This document shows, in pieces, positions 26,166 to 33,908 of a DNA stretch of 35,654 bases; within the stretch, counting starts at the first letter, position 1; each line of letters opens with the position of its first letter. The translations under genes were made by a program, and so were the position numbers. Source of the stretch: Flavobacteriales bacterium. GTDB taxonomy: Bacteria; Bacteroidota; Bacteroidia; Flavobacteriales_D; Sanyastnellaceae. The stretch is taken from positions 1 to 35,654 of the forward strand of contig JAQWQB010000028.1 in the NCBI GenBank assembly GCA_029245065.1. The letters are read 5' to 3'. The notes under the pieces are model-generated. The model saw nothing but the letters and a program-made list of their open reading frames with translations. It had not been told where the DNA came from and searched no databases.

Positions 26166-26362
26166 GCCCAAACGTGTTTAAAATAGAAATGGGAACTGCG
26201 TTCAGTTCCCATTTCACTTAACATTAAACTAAAACTACCATTACAATATACAAGTACATTGTAACTATGAAAATTTGCCTTCTTTGCGGAGACGGGTGTC
26301 TCCACAGTAGTCATAGCAAATATAGTGAGAATCACCGTTGTCTAAGGTCTATTTAGGGTTTT
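26166..26362 (-). other. Hairpin-rich intergenic region with a promoter-like box
   Basis: No convincing gene. On the minus strand TATATTTG (26317-26324) sits 2 nt before an ATG at 26314. The frame runs to 26123 but passes through both the 26186 hairpin and the 26136 terminator (a Lys run), so it is not called a gene. A GGAGAC/GTCTCC hairpin (26288-26303) and a TACAAT/ATTGTA repeat (near 26240-26265) add structure. A small RNA or a leader relic is possible. Confidence 0.3.
26186..26215. repeat. Perfect inverted repeat, possible lysC terminator
   Basis: 12-bp perfect stem GAAATGGGAACT / AGTTCCCATTTC (26186-26197, 26204-26215) with loop GCGTTC. On the minus strand it is followed by TATTTTAAAC, so it could terminate transcription coming from lysC. 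Confidence 0.6.
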
Positions 26363-27628
26363 TTAGATGAGCGGTCTTAAAACGATTCGGAGGGTTTGAC
26401 GGCTTTTTTGTTCTACCAAAACTTCTTTTTCACCAGTCAATTGTTTCACTGTAGCTTCATCATAATGACGTATGGTCAGTAGCTCAACTTCTTCGTTGTA
26501 ACGAATCGCATACTTCGATTTCATGAGCTCAATAAACTCACCAATTCGTTCCATTTCTTGGTCTACACACACCGAAAAACTGATCGCGGAATTTTGCATA
26601 AGGTTCACGCTAATACCGGTTGAAGTGAGCGCTTCAAAAATGTCCCTCAAATTAGATTCTACGATAAAAGAGAAATCTCTTGGTGAAATAGAAATCAAGA
26701 TCTGCTTCGGCTTGAAAATGTACATCGGCACATAATTCGAGCTAGCCACTTCTTTTTGAATAACGGTGCCAGGAAGCGCTTTGTCTACGAATGACTTCAC
26801 GTACAATGGAATGTCCTTATTTTGGAGTGGCTTAATCGTTTTCGGGTGAATGACAGAAGCTCCATAATAGCTCAATTCAATGGCTTCTCTGAACGTCAAT
26901 TCCGCAATGCGAACAGTGTTGTTGAACCACCTTGGGTCAGCATTGAGCATGCCTGGAACGTCTTTCCAGATTGTAAGTGACGAAGCGTTCATTAGGTGAG
27001 CGAAAATAGCCGCACTGTAATCAGAACCTTCTCTTCCCAAGGTTGTGGTATTCCCTACTTTACTTTGAGCTATGAACCCTTGAGTCAAAACAAAGTTCTG
27101 CTCACCCTTGATGAAATGGGCTTTTAGAATATCTGTCCCTAATTTACTTCGCTCCCAATCCAACGTCGCATTGCGATGTGCCGAATCGGTTTTCAATACG
27201 TGCCTTGCATCAAACCATTCAATGATGACTCCTTGTTGTTCCAGTCCGGCATGCACTAAGCGTGTACCTACCAACTCTCCGAAACTGACAACCTGATCAT
27301 ACGCCAGCGCGCTATTCCCTCCTGCTGGGTTGGCCAACAAAGCCCTTAACTCATCTAGCATCATGGTCACTCCAACAAGGGCATCATCTGTTAATTCCAG
27401 CACCTTGGCTATTTCGAGATGAAATGACGCAAACTGCTCCATCAACTCCTCGGTATCTTCTCCATTCATCCATGTTCTCCAGATGGATTCCAGGTGATTG
27501 GTCATTTTACCCATTGCAGACTGAACAATAATAACATGTTCCTCTGGGCAAGAAATAAGAATTTCAGCGACATTCTTTACGGCTTCCGCATCTTTGACCG
27601 ACGCGCCTCCAAATTTATATACGATCAT
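26363..27628 (-). CDS. lysC: Aspartate kinase
   Basis: 421 residues. First enzyme of the Lys/Thr/Met/diaminopimelate pathway, phosphorylating aspartate. N-terminal kinase signature VYKFGGASVKDAEAV. TTLGREGSDYSAAIFA (about 205) and WKDVPGMLNADPR bind substrate and ATP. The C-terminal 130 residues hold the ACT-type regulatory region (ISISPRDFSFIVESNLRDIFEAL, SISFSVCVD), the usual site of feedback control. It is monofunctional, with no homoserine dehydrogenase fused. It starts 7 nt after the GNAT gene stop on the same strand, so they form an operon. Confidence 0.94.
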   Translation of the reverse strand: MIVYKFGGASVKDAEAVKNVAEILISCPEEHVIIVQSAMGKMTNHLESIWRTWMNGEDTEELMEQFASFHLEIAKVLELTDDALVGVTMMLDELRALLANPAGGNSALAYDQVVSFGELVGTRLVHAGLEQQGVIIEWFDARHVLKTDSAHRNATLDWERSKLGTDILKAHFIKGEQNFVLTQGFIAQSKVGNTTTLGREGSDYSAAIFAHLMNASSLTIWKDVPGMLNADPRWFNNTVRIAELTFREAIELSYYGASVIHPKTIKPLQNKDIPLYVKSFVDKALPGTVIQKEVASSNYVPMYIFKPKQILISISPRDFSFIVESNLRDIFEALTSTGISVNLMQNSAISFSVCVDQEMERIGEFIELMKSKYAIRYNEEVELLTIRHYDEATVKQLTGEKEVLVEQKSRQTLRIVLRPLI

Positions 27629-27635
27629 AATTTCC

Positions 27636-28115
27636 TTACGTCAATGCAGCAAATTGCTCTTGTGTAAATTTACAGTTGTACCATTCTTTATCAATAACAG
27701 CCCCCATCTTTTCGTAGAAAGAAATGGCTTTTTCATTCCAGTCTAGCACTTGCCATTCCAAACGTGCACTGTGTTCTTGGTGCGCAATTTTAGTAAGCGC
27801 CAACAGCAGCTCAGTGCCATAACCGTTTCCGCGGTATGTTTCTTTAACAATTAGGTCTTCTAGGTAAAGCGTTGGTCCTTTCCATGTGCTATAACGCGGA
27901 TAGTACAACGCAATTCCTACGGTTTCAGCACCTACTTCAGCCACAAGTAGTTTGAATAATGGCTGTGAACCAAACCCATCCTTTAAAAGCTGCTCTTCCG
28001 TCAGAACCACTTGATCTTCTGCTTTTTCGAACTTCGCAAGCTCCTTGATCATCTTTAAAAGACCCGGTACATCTTCAGCCTTCCCGGCACGAATAGAACA
28101 TTTCAACTGTGTCAT
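27636..28115 (-). CDS. GNAT N-acetyltransferase, diamine/thialysine acetyltransferase-like
   Basis: 159 residues. GNAT fold: start [25 protein letters not shown]; acetyl-CoA loop [20 protein letters not shown] (Q/RxxGxG/A type); end [21 protein letters not shown]. The LYLEDLIV...GNGYG and WQVLDWN...FYEKMGA pattern is that of the spermidine/spermine or thialysine acetyltransferase subgroup. The acceptor is therefore probably a polyamine or lysine-like amine, which is inference. It heads an operon with lysC and has a TAGCTTTG box 5 nt before the ATG. Confidence 0.88.
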   Translation of the reverse strand: MTQLKCSIRAGKAEDVPGLLKMIKELAKFEKAEDQVVLTEEQLLKDGFGSQPLFKLLVAEVGAETVGIALYYPRYSTWKGPTLYLEDLIVKETYRGNGYGTELLLALTKIAHQEHSARLEWQVLDWNEKAISFYEKMGAVIDKEWYNCKFTQEQFAALT

Positions 28116-28120
28116 GCGAA

Positions 28121-28128
28121 CAAAGCTA
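28121..28128 (-). promoter_or_regulatory. -7 box of the GNAT-lysC operon
   Basis: TAGCTTTG on the minus strand, full match, 5 nt before the ATG at 28115. Confidence 0.55.
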
Positions 28129-28162
28129 GCAAAGAAGTATGCAGATTGAAGTAGCTAGGCAG

Positions 28163-28169
28163 TAACTTG
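28163..28169 (+). promoter_or_regulatory. -7-like box of cvpA
   Basis: TAACTTG, one T short of the consensus, 5 nt before the ATG at 28175. It forms a divergent pair with the 28121 box. Confidence 0.45.
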
Positions 28170-28174
28170 CCAAT

Positions 28175-28735
28175 ATGAACATGTTCGATATTATTTGTTT
28201 GATAGTTTTGGGATTCGCCGGATGGAAGGGTTTCCAAAAAGGGTTCATCATTGAAATCTTTGGAATACTTGCCTTGTTTGCTGGTATTTATGGCGGAATT
28301 CATTTCTCTGACGGTGTTGCAAACTGGTTGCGAAAAAGCATCGACATCAAGGAAGAATGGCTCCCAGCGGCATCTTTCACAATCACTTTTATCGGAGTAT
28401 TGGTAGGTATTCACTTCTTAGCGAAAGCGGTAACGAAGCTGTTGAATATTGCTCAGTTGAGCATCTTCAATAAAATAGCTGGAGCGCTTTTTGGATTGCT
28501 CAAAGCAGCCATGATTTTGAGCATTGTTCTTATGCTGATTCATCCGTTGAACGAACAGGTGAACTTTCTATCGGACGAAGTAAAAGAAGAGTCGCTCTTG
28601 TATCAACCTATTCACGATTTCTCTTCTACCATTGTGCCTGCAGTGAAAGACAGCGACTTTTACCACTACTTGCAGAAAGAAGGCTGGGTCCCGAGGGAAC
28701 TTCCATTTAACCTAGATGAAGTTATTTCGAATTAG
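28175..28735 (+). CDS. cvpA: CvpA family membrane protein
   Basis: 186 residues with four membrane helices (about 4-20, 26-46, 65-85, 105-128). The start MFDIICLIVLGFAGWKGFQKGFIIEIFGILALFAGIYGG and the G-x-L-FGLLKAAM segment before the last helix match the CvpA/colicin V production family. It is an inner-membrane protein of unclear role. In relatives it is linked to envelope stress and biofilm; here no purF neighbour is seen. The C-terminal 60 residues are soluble. The stop codon overlaps the convergent hybrid kinase by 4 bp. Confidence 0.88.
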   Translation: MNMFDIICLIVLGFAGWKGFQKGFIIEIFGILALFAGIYGGIHFSDGVANWLRKSIDIKEEWLPAASFTITFIGVLVGIHFLAKAVTKLLNIAQLSIFNKIAGALFGLLKAAMILSIVLMLIHPLNEQVNFLSDEVKEESLLYQPIHDFSSTIVPAVKDSDFYHYLQKEGWVPRELPFNLDEVISN

Positions 28736-30588
28736 GATAGATGTCGTTCAACGACCAATTTGAGTGACGAAGGCGAATAGGGTTTCAACACAACTCCAGA
28801 CATCCCGGCGTCTTTGCACCGTTGATTCACTTCTCCCATTACAGATGCCGTCACGGCGATAATTGGAATATGTTGGTTGGCGCCTTCCGTTTCACGAATC
28901 TTCCGCGCAGCAGTATACCCATCCATAAGGGGCATTTGAATGTCCATCAAGATGAGATCATATTCTTCTTCTCCGGCACGCTCTACTACTTCTAATCCAT
29001 TTTCAGCGATGGTCACTTCTGCTCCCCAACTGGTAACGAATTTCTCTAATAGAAGTTGGTTTATTTTGTTGTCTTCAGCAGCCAAAATTCGCTTTTTGTG
29101 AAGCACGTTTTGTACAATATGTACTTCCTCAACAATTGGCTCTGGGTTCACTTCATCTGGTAATTCAAAAGTAATGGTGAACCCAAATTCACTCCCTTCA
29201 CCTGGCACACTTACCACTTCTAGGTCTGCCCCGTGCAGTTCAACAAGTTTCTTGGTAATGGCCAAGCCTAGCCCTGTTCCACCAAATTTTCTTGTTGTAC
29301 TAGAACTCGCTTGTGTAAACAGACTGAAGACCGATTTCAGTTTACTCTCTGGAATCCCAATCCCGCTGTCTTTTGCGCTAAAATGAATGGTTGCGAGTCC
29401 ATCATTCACTTCAATAACCTTTGTCTTCAAAAGTATTTCTCCGTGAAAGGTAAACTTAATGGAGTTTGAAATGAGGTTATTAAAAATCTGAGTCAAACGG
29501 TGCGCATCTCCTAAAACACTGGCCGGAGTGGCCTCATCCAGCTGAAAGTTTAGGCTTAGTCGCTTGGCATTTGCTTGAAAAATAAAAGTATCTCGGATCT
29601 GTAGCAGAAGCGAGTTAATGTCTACATGCGACGATTCCAATCGAACCCGTCCGGCATCCATTTTCGAAAAGTCGAGGATATCGTTGATCAGGCCGAGCAA
29701 GCCTTTTGCACTAAACAGAAGAGAATTAAGGTTTTCTACTTGCTCTTCTTTCGGGTCTTCTGCTTTTAATAAATGGGCTAGACCTATAACTGCATTGAGT
29801 GGCGTTCTGAGCTCGTGGCTCATGGTACTTAAAAACTGTTGTTTCGCTCTTGAACCTGCTTCAGCTCGTTGGGCCTCCATTTTCAATTGACGTTCGATTT
29901 CTTTGATACTTGAGATATCACGTATCACACCATCGAAACTCTTTGAACCATCTTCATGCGTAGTCAACACCGCACTAATCATTCCCCAGAAAATACTACC
30001 ATCTCGTCGCTTCAGAAGAAGCTCTCTGTTGGTGACCACTCCCTCTCCCACCAGTTCATCTCTGAATTCAATTCGCTGTTCTGGATTGGCATAAAAAGTC
30101 CCTGAATTTTTGGTTCTCATGGTTATCGCATCCTCAAAACCGAACATACGAACCATGGCATCATTCACGTAGAACAGCTCTCCCTCTTCACTTGTGCGGT
30201 AAAATCCTTCTTGCAAATTCTTGTTGATAGAAGAAAGGATATCTACTACTTCAGATTTCGCTGAATTGATTCCCATTCGTTCCCAGAGCAAGGTTGCTCC
30301 TGGTTCTCCCGAGGGCAATGTGCATGGCACCAAGGAAACCTTAAGTGGAATGTTCTCTTGATCAATGCGCACTATCCAATGGAGGGTTTGCAACTTTTGC
30401 TCATTTATCGAATCTTCAATCAGCGGACCGTAATTCTTTGTTTCGACGAAATGGAATATGGAATTAGGCACGGGTGAGTTCTCCCCCAACAATGAAGCAA
30501 AAGCCCCGCTATAGGCCACAATCTCCCCATTCGCTCGGATAGAGCAAATCGGTAAACCACTAGCTATGGAATCGTCTACCCTATGCAT
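28732..30588 (-). CDS. PAS-containing hybrid histidine kinase
   Basis: 618 residues, no membrane helix, so cytoplasmic. Two N-terminal PAS-like domains (about 8-105 and 118-232; the second ends DGVIRDISSIKEIE, a PAS-PAC end). HisKA has H258 in STMSHELRTPLNAV. The ATPase domain shows the N-box (about 368-378), DSGIGIP (407-413) and GGTGLGLA (436-443). A receiver domain (about 498-618) has the acidic start AAEDN, phospho-acceptor D549 (LMDIQMP) and K-P at the end (VLKPYSP). There is no HPt domain, so phosphate must pass to a separate HPt, for which the 33530 gene is a candidate. It starts one nt after the phosphohexomutase stop. Confidence 0.93.
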   Translation of the reverse strand: MHRVDDSIASGLPICSIRANGEIVAYSGAFASLLGENSPVPNSIFHFVETKNYGPLIEDSINEQKLQTLHWIVRIDQENIPLKVSLVPCTLPSGEPGATLLWERMGINSAKSEVVDILSSINKNLQEGFYRTSEEGELFYVNDAMVRMFGFEDAITMRTKNSGTFYANPEQRIEFRDELVGEGVVTNRELLLKRRDGSIFWGMISAVLTTHEDGSKSFDGVIRDISSIKEIERQLKMEAQRAEAGSRAKQQFLSTMSHELRTPLNAVIGLAHLLKAEDPKEEQVENLNSLLFSAKGLLGLINDILDFSKMDAGRVRLESSHVDINSLLLQIRDTFIFQANAKRLSLNFQLDEATPASVLGDAHRLTQIFNNLISNSIKFTFHGEILLKTKVIEVNDGLATIHFSAKDSGIGIPESKLKSVFSLFTQASSSTTRKFGGTGLGLAITKKLVELHGADLEVVSVPGEGSEFGFTITFELPDEVNPEPIVEEVHIVQNVLHKKRILAAEDNKINQLLLEKFVTSWGAEVTIAENGLEVVERAGEEEYDLILMDIQMPLMDGYTAARKIRETEGANQHIPIIAVTASVMGEVNQRCKDAGMSGVVLKPYSPSSLKLVVERHLS

Positions 30589-30589
30589 T

Positions 30590-32332
30590 TTATCCTGCTA
30601 ATAGTTCGCTTTTAAGCATTTCAATTTGCTTGTTCAAGTCGTTTATTCGTTCGTTGTAAGGTGCGCTCTTGTTGGTGTTTCTAACTGAAAAATAGAACTT
30701 AATCTTCGGCTCTGTTCCTGACGGTCTCGCCGTCACACGCGATCCATCTTCAAGCACATACTGGATTACATTGGAAGAGGGCAAATCAATGGACGAAACC
30801 TCGTTTGACCTGATGTCTCTCGATGTTCCATTCTGGAAATCAATCATGGTAGACACGTTCTCTCCTCCCAATGCAGTTGGCGGATTTTCTCGGAAGTTTT
30901 TCATCATCAAGGCAATCTCTTCTTTCCCGGCCATACCCTCTTTTTTAAGCGAAACAAGTGCTTCTCTGTAAACCGAAGTGGCTTCATGAACTTCTTCTAA
31001 CAAGGCCAATAGATTCATCCCTCTGGACTTTGCCCAAGCCGTCATTTCACAAATCATCATGCTTGCCGCTACACCATCTTTGTCTCGAACAAAGTCGCCA
31101 ATCATATAGCCATAACTTTCTTCGCCCCCAGTGATGAAGACTTCTTCTCCTTCTTTGCTTCGAATTAAGTCCGCAATCCACTTGAACCCTGTTAATGTGT
31201 CGTAGCATGGAAGGCCGAAATGCGAAGCTATCTCAGTAATAATTTCGGACGTCACCACCGTTTTTCCGATGAATCCGTTGGAAGGAACCACATTGAGTTC
31301 CTGCATTCTCGTTAATTGGTACCAAACAAGCAATGCTCCGGTATCATTGCCATTCAACAGAACATATTCTCCTGTCGTATTGCGCACTGCAATGCCTACT
31401 CTATCCGTATCTGGGTCTGTTCCAAGTACAATTTCTGCTTGGACTTTTTTCGCCAAATCAATTCCCGCTTGCAACGCTGCTCCCTCTTCTGGATTTGGCG
31501 ATGCTACGGTAGGGAAATTTCCATCTGGCGCTTCCTGTGATGCCACAAGATGAACATTGTTCAGACCAATCATCTTCAATGCCTTCGGCACCATTGTAAT
31601 TCCGGTACCATGCAACGAAGTGTATACAATTGGCATGTTGCTTTGTGCTTTTACGACTTCAGCGCTCAATGCTTTTGTGGCCAACACTTTCAAGTATGCT
31701 TCGTCTACTTCTTCACCAACCCTATTGAGCAGGTCATCATTCCCAACCGACTTGACTTGGTTGTACGAGGCAATTGCGCGGACTTCATTAATGATTCCAG
31801 CGTCGTGCGGACGAACAATTTGTCCGCCATCTTCCCAGTAAACTTTGTAGCCGTTGTAAGCTGGTGGGTTATGACTCGCCGTAACAACAATACCTCCTTG
31901 GCATTTCAAATGGCGCACAGCGAAACTCAGCAATGGTGTTGGTCTCAGCGCATCAAACAAGAACACTTTAATTCCGTTGGCAGTCAGAACATCTGCAGCA
32001 TTTCGAGCAAACTCAGGACTGTTATTGCGCGAATCGTATGCAATTGCAACAGCCGTTTCCTTCCCCTGAAATTGTTGATTTAGGTAATTCGCAAACCCTT
32101 GTGTAGCAAGCCCAACCGTGTATTTATTGAGTCTATTCGTCCCAACTCCCATGATTCCTCGTAGTCCTCCAGTACCGAATTCTAAATCGGTATAAAAAGA
32201 CTCGTTAAATTCGTCGGAATCATTCTCCATTAAGTTTTTCACTTGACGAATGGTTTCTTCGTCAAACGGAGGGCTCAACCATGCATTGGCGTGGCCCAGT
32301 ATATCTTGAGAGTAATTATCTTTCAGCTTCAT
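30590..32332 (-). CDS. Phosphoglucomutase/phosphomannomutase family protein
   Basis: 580 residues, the long form (about 560-600) found in Bacteroidota and Firmicutes. It moves phosphate between C1 and C6 of a hexose, supplying sugar 1-phosphate for polysaccharide and nucleotide-sugar synthesis. FGTGGLRGIMGVGTNRLN is the N-terminal substrate loop. The catalytic Ser lies in VTASHNPPAYNGYKVYW, GTDPDTDRVG is the metal loop, GGEESYGYM binds sugar, and VTARPSGTEPKIKFYF is the phosphate loop. Specificity for glucose or mannose is not decided. It overlaps rmlD by 4 bp upstream and is followed after one nt by the hybrid kinase. Confidence 0.94.
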   Translation of the reverse strand: MKLKDNYSQDILGHANAWLSPPFDEETIRQVKNLMENDSDEFNESFYTDLEFGTGGLRGIMGVGTNRLNKYTVGLATQGFANYLNQQFQGKETAVAIAYDSRNNSPEFARNAADVLTANGIKVFLFDALRPTPLLSFAVRHLKCQGGIVVTASHNPPAYNGYKVYWEDGGQIVRPHDAGIINEVRAIASYNQVKSVGNDDLLNRVGEEVDEAYLKVLATKALSAEVVKAQSNMPIVYTSLHGTGITMVPKALKMIGLNNVHLVASQEAPDGNFPTVASPNPEEGAALQAGIDLAKKVQAEIVLGTDPDTDRVGIAVRNTTGEYVLLNGNDTGALLVWYQLTRMQELNVVPSNGFIGKTVVTSEIITEIASHFGLPCYDTLTGFKWIADLIRSKEGEEVFITGGEESYGYMIGDFVRDKDGVAASMMICEMTAWAKSRGMNLLALLEEVHEATSVYREALVSLKKEGMAGKEEIALMMKNFRENPPTALGGENVSTMIDFQNGTSRDIRSNEVSSIDLPSSNVIQYVLEDGSRVTARPSGTEPKIKFYFSVRNTNKSAPYNERINDLNKQIEMLKSELLAG

Positions 32333-33186
32333 TTCAATTCAATTTTCATGCATTCATCCAATGAATGCTCCCAATCAATTTCAGTAACTCCGGCGGCTTC
32401 AAAAAACCGTTCAGCGTTTAACTTAGAGTAGGCAGGACGCTCAGCTTTCGTTGGAAAGACAGATGAATCAACCGCCGTCAATTTACAGGTTACTGGAAGC
32501 CTGTCCAAGATTCCTCTTGCAAAATCAAACCAGCTGACTTCTCCTTTTTCTGCATAATGGTAAAGCCCACTCATTTTTTTCACCCTTCCATTTTCAATTG
32601 CTTGAAGTAAGCGCAATGAAAGTTCTACAGCATTCGTAGGCGACGCAATTTGGTCATTTACCACTTTCACTTCATCTCCTTTTTGAAACAGCTTCACCAT
32701 TGTTTTGTAGAAGTTCTTACCAAAGGGAGAGTACAACCAACTAACACGAATAATGACAGCATCACTATTCACTTCCCCTATCTTCTCCTCGCCTTTTAAT
32801 TTCGATCTTCCGTAACTAGAAAGCGGATTTGTGAGGTCGTTTTCAGTTCGTGGAATAGGCTCTTTCCCATCAAAAACATAATCGGTTGAGAGCTGGATAT
32901 ATTTGCACCCTAAACGTTCACAAGCAAGCGCACCAAACGCTGCACCATCTGCGTTTACTGCCAAAGCAAGTTGTTCCTCATCTTCCGCTTTTTCAACATT
33001 GGTATATGCTGCTGCATTGATGACGACAGAAGGGTTGAATTTCTTCAAACACGCATTCCAAGCCTCGAAATCAGTGATGTCCAGTTCTTCTCTGTTGAGA
33101 TACTCCACGTCAATGTTACCACTTCGGTTACTTTCCCGTAGAGCTTGTGCAAACTGACTATTACCACCGGTAACTAAAACCTTCAT
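32329..33186 (-). CDS. rfbD: dTDP-4-dehydrorhamnose reductase family protein
   Basis: 285 residues. RmlD-like extended SDR: last step of dTDP-L-rhamnose synthesis, NAD(P)H-dependent. Motifs LSTDYVFDG, NPLSSYGRSKLKGEE (catalytic Y and K in YxxxK), VIRVSWLYSPFGKNF and LYHYAEKGEVSWFDFA support the family. The nucleotide loop is odd: TGGNSQFAQAL replaces the usual GxxGQLG, losing two glycines. No rmlA, rmlB or rmlC is in the window. It heads the rmlD-phosphohexomutase-hybrid kinase run and has a TACTTTCG box 17 nt before the ATG. Confidence 0.88.
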   Translation of the reverse strand: MKVLVTGGNSQFAQALRESNRSGNIDVEYLNREELDITDFEAWNACLKKFNPSVVINAAAYTNVEKAEDEEQLALAVNADGAAFGALACERLGCKYIQLSTDYVFDGKEPIPRTENDLTNPLSSYGRSKLKGEEKIGEVNSDAVIIRVSWLYSPFGKNFYKTMVKLFQKGDEVKVVNDQIASPTNAVELSLRLLQAIENGRVKKMSGLYHYAEKGEVSWFDFARGILDRLPVTCKLTAVDSSVFPTKAERPAYSKLNAERFFEAAGVTEIDWEHSLDECMKIELK

Positions 33187-33203
33187 CTCCTAAAAATAAA
33201 CAC

Positions 33204-33211
33204 CGAAAGTA
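33204..33211 (-). promoter_or_regulatory. -7-like box of the rmlD operon
   Basis: TACTTTCG on the minus strand, 17 nt before the ATG at 33186. The GTAGGATT repeats lie just upstream. Confidence 0.4.
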
Positions 33212-33233
33212 CATTAAAAACACGACCAAAAAA

Positions 33234-33290
33234 GTAGGATTTATTCACGCGTATATGTCAGTGAATTCCTACAAAATCCGTTGTAGGATT
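33234..33290. repeat. Alternative hairpins or operator boxes
   Basis: GTAGGATT occurs at 33234-33241 and 33283-33290, and TCCTAC at 33267-33272 is complementary to both. GTAGGA...ATTCAC (33234-33248, 3-nt bulge) can pair with GTGAATTCCTAC (33261-33272); TCCTACAA (33267-33274) can instead pair with TTGTAGGA (33281-33288). The two structures exclude each other. Confidence 0.5.
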
Positions 33291-33366
33291 ATCAGACTAC
33301 ATTCTTGTCAAGCCCACTTACACCCTTGTAATCCTTTGACTCACAACCAACTCTTTACTTCCGACG

Positions 33367-33374
33367 TAAATTTG
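33367..33374 (+). promoter_or_regulatory. -7 box for candidate RNA / HPt gene
   Basis: TAAATTTG, full match, 155 nt before the HPt ATG and about 80 nt before a terminator. No -33 TTTG at normal distance. Confidence 0.45.
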
Positions 33375-33379
33375 CGGTG

Positions 33380-33480
33380 TAGAGTAAATCTTTTCAGGCT
33401 CTTGCTTTGAAAAGAGGTATTCGTGAGGTTGAATAGTTTAAGTTAGGAAAAAGGGGTAGGGAAACCTGCCCCTTTTCTTA
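33380..33480 (+). ncRNA. Candidate small RNA or structured leader
   Basis: Between a TAAATTTG box and an intrinsic terminator. Hairpins: TCTTTTC/GAAAAGA (33389-33395, 33409-33415), TATTC/GAATA (33418-33422, 33431-33435), and the terminator. CTCTT (33399-33403) can alternatively pair with AAGAG (33412-33416). Size and position suit a roughly 100-nt RNA. A Flavobacteria 6S-like RNA is one guess, not shown. Confidence 0.4.
33449..33480 (+). terminator. Terminator or attenuator upstream of the HPt gene
   Basis: 12-bp stem (33449-33460 with 33465-33476, one T-G pair), GAAA tetraloop, then TTTTC and T-rich sequence. It ends 50 nt before the HPt start. Confidence 0.8.
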
Positions 33481-33529
33481 AATGTTTTGGATATTGGGAG
33501 CACCAAGTTCAACTTAAAGAATTGATTAA

Positions 33530-33874
33530 ATGACTGACCTGGAAGATTTCAATTTCGATAAAATCCATGCCCTCACAGGCCAGGATAAAGCAGCAGTTGA
33601 TCATTTTACGCAATTATTCATCACACATACTTTAGGTGAGGATTGGGTTGCACTGAATAGTGCTGCCGACGAAGAAAATGGTTCTGACCTAAAAGAACTG
33701 GCGCATAAAATGAAAGCCAGTTTAGACCTCTACAACATAAGAAGAGCGGGGGTATTGATTCGAGAGATCGAAAAAAAATCCGTTGAACCTTCGTCATGCA
33801 AAACAGAATTAGATGAATTGAATCTCCTTTTAGCTCGAATAGAGAAAAAAATGGGAGACTTGCTACAAGGCTGA
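33530..33874 (+). CDS. Histidine phosphotransfer (HPt) protein
   Basis: 114 residues, a stand-alone HPt four-helix protein. The phosphorylatable His is H59 in ELAHKMKASLDLYNI, fitting HxxKxS (H59, K62, S64). The start TDLEDFNFDKIHALTGQD and the end LLLARIEKKM are helical as expected. It shuttles phosphate between receiver domains of hybrid kinases and response regulators. The neighbouring kinase starts 34 nt behind it, and a receiver-bearing hybrid kinase lies at 28732, so both are natural partners. It is preceded by an attenuator-like hairpin. Confidence 0.88.
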   Translation: MTDLEDFNFDKIHALTGQDKAAVDHFTQLFITHTLGEDWVALNSAADEENGSDLKELAHKMKASLDLYNIRRAGVLIREIEKKSVEPSSCKTELDELNLLLARIEKKMGDLLQG

Positions 33875-33908
33875 CAGATGATCTTCAGTGACCCATGAAA
33901 TAAAACGG

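Larger units (their letters stand above)
33187..33529. other. 343-nt gene-free region between rmlD and the HPt gene
   Basis: No ORF looks coding. It holds the rmlD -7 box (33204-33211), a set of GTAGGATT direct and inverted repeats (33234-33290), a plus-strand TAAATTTG box (33367-33374), three tandem hairpins and a terminator (33449-33480). Confidence 0.7.

Noticed and set aside
26123-26314. Small minus-strand gene at 26314
   Set aside because: It would read through two hairpins and give a Lys run from the terminator; kept only as a finding.
31550-32083. 177-codon open frame on the plus strand
   Set aside because: Antisense to the phosphohexomutase, whose motifs are intact; the translation looks random and Cys/Asn/Phe-rich.
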